A stretch of 10,157 nucleotides of DNA from Dehalococcoidales bacterium (GTDB lineage Bacteria > Chloroflexota > Dehalococcoidia > Dehalococcoidales > UBA2162), in assembly GCA_020343555.1 (NCBI GenBank), contig CP070800.1, forward strand, positions 1,783,116 to 1,793,272. Reading direction: 5' to 3'. Position 1 is the first letter of the stretch. Every line of letters starts with the position of its first letter. Under the pieces are notes generated by a model, which saw only the letters and a list, made by a program, of their open reading frames with translations, was not told the DNA's origin and made no database searches. The translations under genes and the position numbers were made by a program. Of this stretch, positions 1 to 5,269 are shown one piece after another.

Positions 1-223
1 CAACGGGGGCTTCAGCAACGTGACCCTGTCCGCCGGATGCTGCTGAAAGCTGCTTCCGCTTTTCGCTGTCCCTGACAACAACAAATTTCCACGGTTGCCT
101 GTTAGCTCCTGAAGGTGCCATTCGCGCGGCTTCAAGCACTGCGTTGAGTTTGTCTTCTGGTACCGGTTTGTTTTCATAACCCCTGATACTCTTTCTTTGC
201 AGTATGGCATCTTTTAATTCCAT
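1..223 (-). CDS. Nitroreductase family protein (N-terminal part, runs off the window)
   Basis: The first 74 residues of a protein starting MELKDAILQRKSIRGYENKP are visible; the rest lies before base 1. The RKSIRGYENKPVP opening and the APSGANRQPW segment about 20 residues later are the classic FMN-phosphate-binding and dimer-interface signature of the nitroreductase family, whose members use FMN and NAD(P)H to reduce nitroaromatics, quinones, flavins or other acceptors, usually as cytoplasmic homodimers. The start is supported by a strong AGAGGAGGG ribosome-binding site (230-238) before the ATG. The gene is divergent from the GOGAT-like operon and has its own good extended -10 promoter. The substrate cannot be told from this fragment, and the family also contains non-nitroreducing enzymes, so no gene symbol is given. 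Confidence 0.88.
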   Translation of the reverse strand, partial: MELKDAILQRKSIRGYENKPVPEDKLNAVLEAARMAPSGANRQPWKFVVVRDSEKRKQLSAASGGQGHVAEAPV

Positions 224-242
224 AATTCGCCCTCCTCTGTCA

Positions 243-274
243 GGTGATATTTATTGTTATTTCATTATATCACC
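243..274. promoter_or_regulatory. Inverted repeat spanning the nitroreductase -10 and start site (possible operator)
   Basis: GGTGATAT at 243-250 is exactly complementary to ATATCACC at 267-274, giving 8-base arms separated by 16 bases. The dyad covers the predicted -10 box and transcription start of the minus-strand gene, and its right arm overlaps an 8-base palindrome, ACCGCGGT (272-279). That placement suits a repressor operator. It could also be chance in AT-rich DNA, and no regulator gene is visible in the window. Confidence 0.4.
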
Positions 275-294
275 GCGGTTAGCTTTCACTCCAA
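264..294 (-). promoter_or_regulatory. Candidate extended -10 promoter for the nitroreductase gene
   Basis: Read on the minus strand, 272-264 gives TGATATAAT, a perfect TATAAT box with an upstream TG extension. A weak -35-like TTGGAG lies at 294-289 with a 19-base spacer, which an extended -10 promoter can tolerate. Transcription would begin near 257, leaving a leader of about 34 bases that holds the ribosome-binding site. This is a sequence-based prediction only. Confidence 0.6.
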
Positions 295-322
295 TATACG
301 CTCAAATTTTCATATATGGCAC

Positions 323-352
323 TTGACAATTGTTATGGTGCAATATTAGCAT
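323..352 (+). promoter_or_regulatory. Candidate promoter for the GOGAT-like operon (consensus -35)
   Basis: TTGACA at 323-328 is a perfect -35 hexamer. The best downstream match is TAGCAT (347-352, 18-base spacer), which fits TATAAT at four of six positions; TATTAG (344-349) is an alternative with a short spacer. The -35 is embedded in the palindrome ACAATTGT (326-333). If used, transcription would start near 359-360, with a leader of about 118 bases before the first gene. The -10 is weak, so this competes with the extended -10 at 401-409. Confidence 0.35.
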
Positions 353-400
353 ATGGTATACGGCAACCGTTTACCGGTCTATGTTGTTTCTATAGAATAA

Positions 401-409
401 TGCTATATT
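401..409 (+). promoter_or_regulatory. Candidate extended -10 element for the GOGAT-like operon
   Basis: TGCTATATT matches the extended -10 pattern TGnTATAaT with one mismatch. No convincing -35 lies at the usual distance. Transcription would start near 416, leaving about 60 bases before the ATG at 477, with a 10-base palindrome in the early transcribed region. Confidence 0.35.
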
Positions 410-435
410 TAAGTGTATTCCCTGACTATCTGCCC

Positions 436-445
436 TATCATGATA
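436..445. promoter_or_regulatory. Perfect 10-base palindrome in the leader of the operon
   Basis: TATCATGATA is a perfect 10-base palindrome lying 31 bases upstream of the probable ATG and just downstream of the extended -10 element. Its half-site TATCA also occurs in the ATATCACC arm of the dyad at 243-274, so a shared regulator on both divergent genes is conceivable. The element is short and AT-rich, so chance is a real alternative. Confidence 0.3.
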
Positions 446-476
446 AGTGTGTGCTATTGTTTAGAGTGTGAAAGCT

Positions 477-2354
477 ATGACGACTGAAGAAATTCAAAGA
501 CATCTGGGCAATATAATAATAATCGACAACCCTAACGCGAGAGAAATGTACAGTCATGACATCGGCGATATTCCCCCTGTTATGATGAAGATGCTTTTCA
601 GGAACATGCCGGATTTCGTTGTTCAGCCGAAGAACGTCGATGAAATACAAACAATCCTGAAAGTTGCGAATGATTACAAATTGCCAGTGACGACCAGAGG
701 TGCTGCTTCCTGGGGATTCGGCGGGGTAATTCCTGTTAAAGGTGGGATCGTAATCGACCTGTCTCCTTTCCGCAAAATATCTCCTGTTGATGTGATTAAC
801 AAAACGGTGACGGTTGAAGCAGGTGCACGCTGGAGTGACATAGATATCACAGCAAAACAATCAGGTTTATGCCTGATGACCTACCCTTCAAGCAAATTTT
901 CTACGGTTGGAGGATGGATAGCAACCGGTGGAATCGGTATCAACAGTTTTAAATATGGTCATCTTTCAAAACAGGTCGAATCGATGAAAGTTCTCACGGC
1001 TGCCGGAGAAATCAGGCAATTATATCCTTCGGATAGTGAATTTGACTATTACATATCTACTGAAGGTGTTTTTGGGATTGTCGTCGAGGCGACATTGAAA
1101 TTGAGGGATGTACCTTACGGTTCATATCCGCATCTACTGTATTTTTCTTCCGATCGAGAAGCTTTTTCATTCATCGACCGATTTGTGAAAGAATTGGACC
1201 AGGAAAACTTTAGTCCGAATGTAATACGTTTCCTGGATGAGAACCATCTGCACGATACCAATATGACTATGAGAGCCGATATCTTTGAAAAGAAAGCCGG
1301 AGTACTTCTAGAGTTCAGTACTTCCGAAGATGATGAAGAATTCACTCAGTATATCGGGGACAGGAAAATTGAAGGAACACCTCGATACGTAGCGAATTAT
1401 CTATGGAGTGAACGTTTATTCGGTATGAAGGCAAAACGTCTCGGCCCAACGATCCTGGCAAGTGAAGTGATAATTCCTATACAGTCAGCAGCTTCATTCA
1501 TAAAAAAAGCGAAGAAGATTGGAAGTTATTTTGGTGTAGAGGTCGGTATCGATTCATATATTATCGATAAAAATGAAGCATTGGTTATGGCAACTTTTTT
1601 ATGCGATTCCAGGCGTATGAAGTATTATATGAACATTCCTCTAGTCTCTATACTCACTAAAGCTGCTCTCAATTTGGGTGCGAAACCGTACGGACTCGGT
1701 CTCTGGAATGCTGCATACATCAACCAGCTATTCGATGACAAGAGAAAGCGTGAACTCAGGGACTACAAGAACCGCGTTGACCCGAATAATATTCTAAATC
1801 CAGGCAAATTCTTCAGTGCTGATGCTAAGGGAGTAATGAAATTTGTATTCCTTCCTGCGGTATTTGGCTTCGCGATGAACACGATGATCATACTATCCCC
1901 TGCACTTGGAAAGTTAATGACGTTGTTATTAGGTAAAGAAAAAAAGGTTGATGACCTAGATTATGAACTCAGTCTGCACGCATGCGCTCGATGCGGAAGC
2001 TGTTTATCGGAATGTCCTGCCTATCTCGTTACCGGAAATGAAGCAGTGACGGCAAAAGGTAAAATAGAGCTTGCCAGGAAATTACTGAATAACCAGCCTG
2101 TATCGCGTGAAGAAGCATGGGATGTATTTCTCTGCATGCACTGTAAAGCATGTGAAGAGGTATGCCAGACCAACCTGGAGCTGATGTCCTTATGGGATAC
2201 TCTTGAAGCAAAGATTGAGAATCAATACGGCAGACCGGATATTCAGATAAAGGAATTTCTCGATCTGGTTGATGAAAACGAAGAGTACTGGAGTATGGTA
2301 GATCTCAGGAATCAATTTTCAGTAAAGAAACGTATATCGACGGGAACAGAATAA
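477..2354 (+). CDS. GlcD-like FAD-binding protein with C-terminal 2[4Fe-4S] domain, possible electron-input subunit of a GOGAT-like complex
   Basis: This 625-residue protein starts with a PCMH-type FAD-binding domain (about residues 47-210), recognisable from VVQPKNVDEI, TTRGAASWGFGG, VEAGARWSDID and the STVGGWIATGGIGINSFKYG segment. A FAD-oxidase C-terminal-type region follows, ending in the usual NNILNPGKF (about 437-445). A hydrophobic stretch (about 456-485) precedes a dicluster ferredoxin domain with CxxCxxCxxxCP (Cys503, 506, 509, 513) and CxxCxxCxxxC (Cys553, 556, 559, 563). The GlcD/LutB/HdrD-like CCG domains that often follow such clusters are absent. The HxGDGNxH and GEHGxG motifs of 2-hydroxyacid dehydrogenases are also missing: the matching places read VGIDSYIIDK and GAKPYGLGLW. 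I infer an electron-transfer role with the next three genes, which start 4 nt downstream. The ATG at 477 is preferred because weak AGAG at 463-466 is suitably spaced; an in-frame GTG at 468 with no ribosome-binding site is the alternative. Family placement is firm; substrate is unknown. Confidence 0.85.
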   Translation: MTTEEIQRHLGNIIIIDNPNAREMYSHDIGDIPPVMMKMLFRNMPDFVVQPKNVDEIQTILKVANDYKLPVTTRGAASWGFGGVIPVKGGIVIDLSPFRKISPVDVINKTVTVEAGARWSDIDITAKQSGLCLMTYPSSKFSTVGGWIATGGIGINSFKYGHLSKQVESMKVLTAAGEIRQLYPSDSEFDYYISTEGVFGIVVEATLKLRDVPYGSYPHLLYFSSDREAFSFIDRFVKELDQENFSPNVIRFLDENHLHDTNMTMRADIFEKKAGVLLEFSTSEDDEEFTQYIGDRKIEGTPRYVANYLWSERLFGMKAKRLGPTILASEVIIPIQSAASFIKKAKKIGSYFGVEVGIDSYIIDKNEALVMATFLCDSRRMKYYMNIPLVSILTKAALNLGAKPYGLGLWNAAYINQLFDDKRKRELRDYKNRVDPNNILNPGKFFSADAKGVMKFVFLPAVFGFAMNTMIILSPALGKLMTLLLGKEKKVDDLDYELSLHACARCGSCLSECPAYLVTGNEAVTAKGKIELARKLLNNQPVSREEAWDVFLCMHCKACEEVCQTNLELMSLWDTLEAKIENQYGRPDIQIKEFLDLVDENEEYWSMVDLRNQFSVKKRISTGTE

Positions 2355-2358
2355 GACC

Positions 2359-3759
2359 ATGCCAAAAAAATATCATGTTAACGTCCAAAATACACCTCTT
2401 GATTTCGGGTATATTTATAAGTTTAGAATCGTGAGGGGTGAAAACTGTATAAATTGCGGAAAATGTACAAAAGTCTGTATTTATGAAGCTCATCAACGTA
2501 GCGAAGAAGATCTTCGTATTATGGCTGATCCGAACACGGAAGTATGCCGGAATTGTTTCAGGTGCATCCAGGAATGCCCTAGGGGAGCACTGGAAAAATC
2601 TCTGTTCAGTGAATTTACTGACAGCGGTGGTGAATACTGGACTCCGGATATATTACTCACGCTGTGGAAACAGGCAGAGACCGGCAGTGTACCGGTGTCC
2701 GGTGCCGGTTACCGCGGCCCGTTTACCGGAAAAGGTTTTGACAGCATGTGGACAGATATGTCCGAGATTGTCCGACCGACCCGCGACGGTATCCACGGGC
2801 GAGAGTATATCAGCACTTCGGTTGACCTAGGGCGGAAACTGAACCATCTTACGTTTGACTCTGAACATAATCTGGTATCGAAACTTGAAAACCTGGTAAC
2901 GATATCGATTCCCGTTATCTTCGATTTGGCTGAATATGATCTGGTACCGGCATTAAAGGAAGCTGTTGTTAAAGCCGCCCGGGAGTTGGATACATTCGTG
3001 ATCGTTCCGGTGACTGAAATTCCTGAAAACGTAGAAAACTATAACGATCAAATTATACCTTTATTCGCATCATCAGAAATTGAGAATTACGAAGAAATTA
3101 TAAAAAAATCACGTCTTGTTGCCCTAGATTACAGTGAGGAACCGGCAGATGATTTTACCGCGACAAAGGAAAAGATCACCCGACTTGGTAATGCTGTTAC
3201 TATCGTTCGCGTACCAGCCACTGAAAACGTGGCAAGTATCGTTGTCGAACTCACCGCGAAAGATGCTGAGGTAATACAGGTTGTTGCAGATTATCGTGGC
3301 GGTGGGATCAATAATTCGGCTGGCTCAAATGATCGTTATATCAAAGATATAATCCGGGATGTTCATGAAGAACTCCTCAGGCACAAGCTTCGCGACGAGG
3401 TTACTATCATGGCTTCCGGTGGGATAGCTCTTGCTGAACACGTAACCAAAGCCATGCTTTGCGGTGTCGACCTTACGACGATTGATATCCCACTGTTGAT
3501 TACGCTGGGCGCGAGAATATACGAAGAACCTGAAAAATCGTTGGTAATGCCTGCAGGACTGGATACAATTCCTCTTTCTACTGTTGTACAGCGTATCGTG
3601 AATTTGATCGGAGCCTGGCATTCCCAGATCCTGGAAGTGATGGGCGCTATGGGAATTCGTGATATACGTCGTTTGCGTGGAGAGACCGGTCGGGCGATGT
3701 TCTTTGAAGAAATCGACAAAGAAACTTTCGGAAAAATATTCAGCGGGGATATGCAGTAA
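2359..3759 (+). CDS. Ferredoxin-domain glutamate-synthase-like protein with degenerate synthase domain
   Basis: This 466-residue protein has an N-terminal ferredoxin-like module with two four-cysteine motifs, Cys30/33/36/40 and Cys63/66/69/73 (the latter ending CP), both suited to [4Fe-4S] clusters. A segment reading RDGIHGREYISTSVDLG (142-158) opens a region that resembles the FMN-binding TIM-barrel domain of glutamate synthase. The late barrel survives: DYRGGG (311-316), TIMASGGIALAEHVTKA (349-365), and the C-terminal helix AWHSQILEVMGAMGIRDIRRLRG, typical of GltB-type proteins. The glutamate-binding TGEGG loop, the QGAKPGxGG loop and the cysteine cluster before the C-terminal helix, all present in the next gene, cannot be found. 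It is therefore probably a non-catalytic paralogue acting as an Fe-S or structural subunit; loss of catalysis is inferred. It sits 4 nt after the FAD protein and 4 nt before its paralogue, so co-translation and complex formation are likely. Confidence 0.8.
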   Translation: MPKKYHVNVQNTPLDFGYIYKFRIVRGENCINCGKCTKVCIYEAHQRSEEDLRIMADPNTEVCRNCFRCIQECPRGALEKSLFSEFTDSGGEYWTPDILLTLWKQAETGSVPVSGAGYRGPFTGKGFDSMWTDMSEIVRPTRDGIHGREYISTSVDLGRKLNHLTFDSEHNLVSKLENLVTISIPVIFDLAEYDLVPALKEAVVKAARELDTFVIVPVTEIPENVENYNDQIIPLFASSEIENYEEIIKKSRLVALDYSEEPADDFTATKEKITRLGNAVTIVRVPATENVASIVVELTAKDAEVIQVVADYRGGGINNSAGSNDRYIKDIIRDVHEELLRHKLRDEVTIMASGGIALAEHVTKAMLCGVDLTTIDIPLLITLGARIYEEPEKSLVMPAGLDTIPLSTVVQRIVNLIGAWHSQILEVMGAMGIRDIRRLRGETGRAMFFEEIDKETFGKIFSGDMQ

Positions 3760-3763
3760 GAAA

Positions 3764-5269
3764 ATGAAACCGTCAAGCGTTCAGATAAACCAAATTCCTT
3801 CCAGGTTCAGACACCAGGTGCCTAAATACAAGGTTACCAGGTCTGATACCTGTATCAATTGCGGTACTTGCGCTGATACCTGCCCATATGGGGTCCATGA
3901 GAGAGTAGAAGGTCACAACAAGGTACGACCACCTGTAGATTACAGGTGTATCGGATTCGAATGCCTTGAGAAGGATTTCTGTTGTATAAACAAATGTCCA
4001 CGTCAGGCATTAAGTCTGTCGTTGAGTCCTATGTATGAAGCTCTCGGAGATTATCGCTGGACAGCGGATATGATCACGGGGACATGGATCATGGCTGAGA
4101 CCGGTTACCCTCCCGATCGAACAGACCTGGAATATAATATCGGGAATTCCGGCGGCGGTTTTGACAAGCTGCAATTCAAGTTTCCTGACAATCCGCCTGA
4201 AAAATTGAGTGAATCCGAAATCTCCCTGGAAATACCTCTAAACCGTAGACAAGATGGACGTAGTGATGTCGTAATTGCCCTGCCCGTATATGGTGGTGGC
4301 ATGTCGTTTGGATCGGTAAGTCTGCCGACCATGATCTCAAAAGCGCATTGTGCGGCAAACTGGGATACGTTCACCTGTACCGGTGAAGGCGGATATCCAG
4401 AAATACTCTACCCTTATGATGACCACGTAATTACCCAGGTAGCTACCGGTCTTTTCGGGGTACGTGAAGAGACGATCCAGCGTGTGAAGATAATCGAATT
4501 CAAGTACGCCCAGGGTGCTAAACCTGGTCTGGGTGGACATCTGTTAGGTGCGAAGGTCACGGAGAGTGTTGCCAGGATGCGTGAGGCAGTGAAAGGTTCT
4601 TCCCTGTTCTCCCCATTCCCGTTTCACTCCGTGTATTCGATTGAAGACCATAAAAAACATATCGACTGGATCAAGGAGATTAATCCGAGAGCTCTTGTCT
4701 CTGTTAAGGTTTCGACGCCGAGTGACGTGGATATGGTTGCGGTAGGTTCATATTATGCCGGAGCGCATATTATTCATATCGACGGCGGATATGGTGGTAC
4801 CGGAGCGGCTCCTGATATAGCCAAGAAAAATATTGCCATGCCCGTTGAGTACGCCATTACCAAGGTTCATGAATTTCTCAAAGAAGAAGGCGCCAGGGAC
4901 GCGATGACTCTTATAGCGTCGGGTGGTATACGTACTGCCTACGATGTAGCCAAAGCTATCTGCCTGGGTGCCGACGGTGTGGTTATCGGTACGGCGGAAC
5001 TGGTCGCACTCGAATGTGTCCGCTGCGGTAACTGTGAATCGGGACGTGGCTGTGCCCGAGGTATCGCAACAACGGATTCGGAGTTGGCAGATCTTTTTGA
5101 AGAAGACTGGGCAACACAGAGGGTGACCAATCTTTATCATGCCTGGTATGTCCAGCTTATCGAAATCCTCCGGAAGTTTGGTCTTAAGAGTATTCGGGAA
5201 CTTGTCGGGCGTACGGATCTTCTGGAACACATAGATTATTCTCGAGAAACGGAGCCCCAAAATGGATAA
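3764..5269 (+). CDS. gltB: Glutamate synthase, FMN/Fe-S synthase-domain subunit with N-terminal ferredoxin domain (archaeal-type split GltB)
   Basis: This 501-residue protein is the likely catalytic synthase half of GOGAT, which adds ammonia to 2-oxoglutarate and reduces the imine to L-glutamate at FMN. Residues 30-40 hold a CxxCxxCxxxCP motif; residues 62-78 hold a second, unusual cysteine set (62, 67, 73, 74, 78). The synthase domain (about 165-490) shows PVYGGGMSFGS, CTGEGGYPE (205-213), YAQGAKPGLGGHLLGAKV (249-265), SPFPFHSVYSIED, HIDGGYGGTGAAP (338-350) and ASGGIRTAYDVAKA, all standard glutamate synthase signatures. Cys418, 421, 424 and 430 sit where GltB carries its [3Fe-4S] cysteines (CxxCxxCx5C), so a three- or four-iron cluster is expected. 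The start at 3764 is chosen because it follows the previous stop by 4 nt and puts the first cluster at residues 30-40, exactly as in the upstream paralogue. An upstream in-frame ATG at 3659 would overlap that gene by 100 bases and add unrelated sequence. It overlaps the next gene by 8 nt. Other FMN-dependent members of this family exist, so glutamate synthase activity itself is probable rather than proven. Confidence 0.88.
   Translation: MKPSSVQINQIPSRFRHQVPKYKVTRSDTCINCGTCADTCPYGVHERVEGHNKVRPPVDYRCIGFECLEKDFCCINKCPRQALSLSLSPMYEALGDYRWTADMITGTWIMAETGYPPDRTDLEYNIGNSGGGFDKLQFKFPDNPPEKLSESEISLEIPLNRRQDGRSDVVIALPVYGGGMSFGSVSLPTMISKAHCAANWDTFTCTGEGGYPEILYPYDDHVITQVATGLFGVREETIQRVKIIEFKYAQGAKPGLGGHLLGAKVTESVARMREAVKGSSLFSPFPFHSVYSIEDHKKHIDWIKEINPRALVSVKVSTPSDVDMVAVGSYYAGAHIIHIDGGYGGTGAAPDIAKKNIAMPVEYAITKVHEFLKEEGARDAMTLIASGGIRTAYDVAKAICLGADGVVIGTAELVALECVRCGNCESGRGCARGIATTDSELADLFEEDWATQRVTNLYHAWYVQLIEILRKFGLKSIRELVGRTDLLEHIDYSRETEPQNG

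Noticed and set aside
360..370. Short hairpin ACGG-CAA-CCGT in the divergent region
   Set aside because: A four-base stem is too short to call an attenuator or operator on its own.
468..476. GTG at 468 as the start of the FAD protein
   Set aside because: No ribosome-binding site precedes it, while the ATG at 477 has at least a weak one at normal distance; the difference is only three residues, so it is not excluded.
438..860. 140-codon open frame on the minus strand
   Set aside because: It is antisense to the FAD-binding domain, which has clear family motifs in the plus frame; the peptide has no recognisable features.
3659..3763. In-frame 35-codon N-terminal extension of the synthase-subunit gene, from an upstream ATG
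   Set aside because: It lies inside the preceding gene in another frame, has composition unlike the family, and the ATG at 3764 aligns the cluster positions with those of the upstream paralogue.
3363..3776. Overlapping minus-strand open frames opposite the end of the degenerate synthase gene
   Set aside because: Serine- and arginine-rich translations typical of antisense frames; the sense strand encodes the conserved late-barrel and C-terminal helix.
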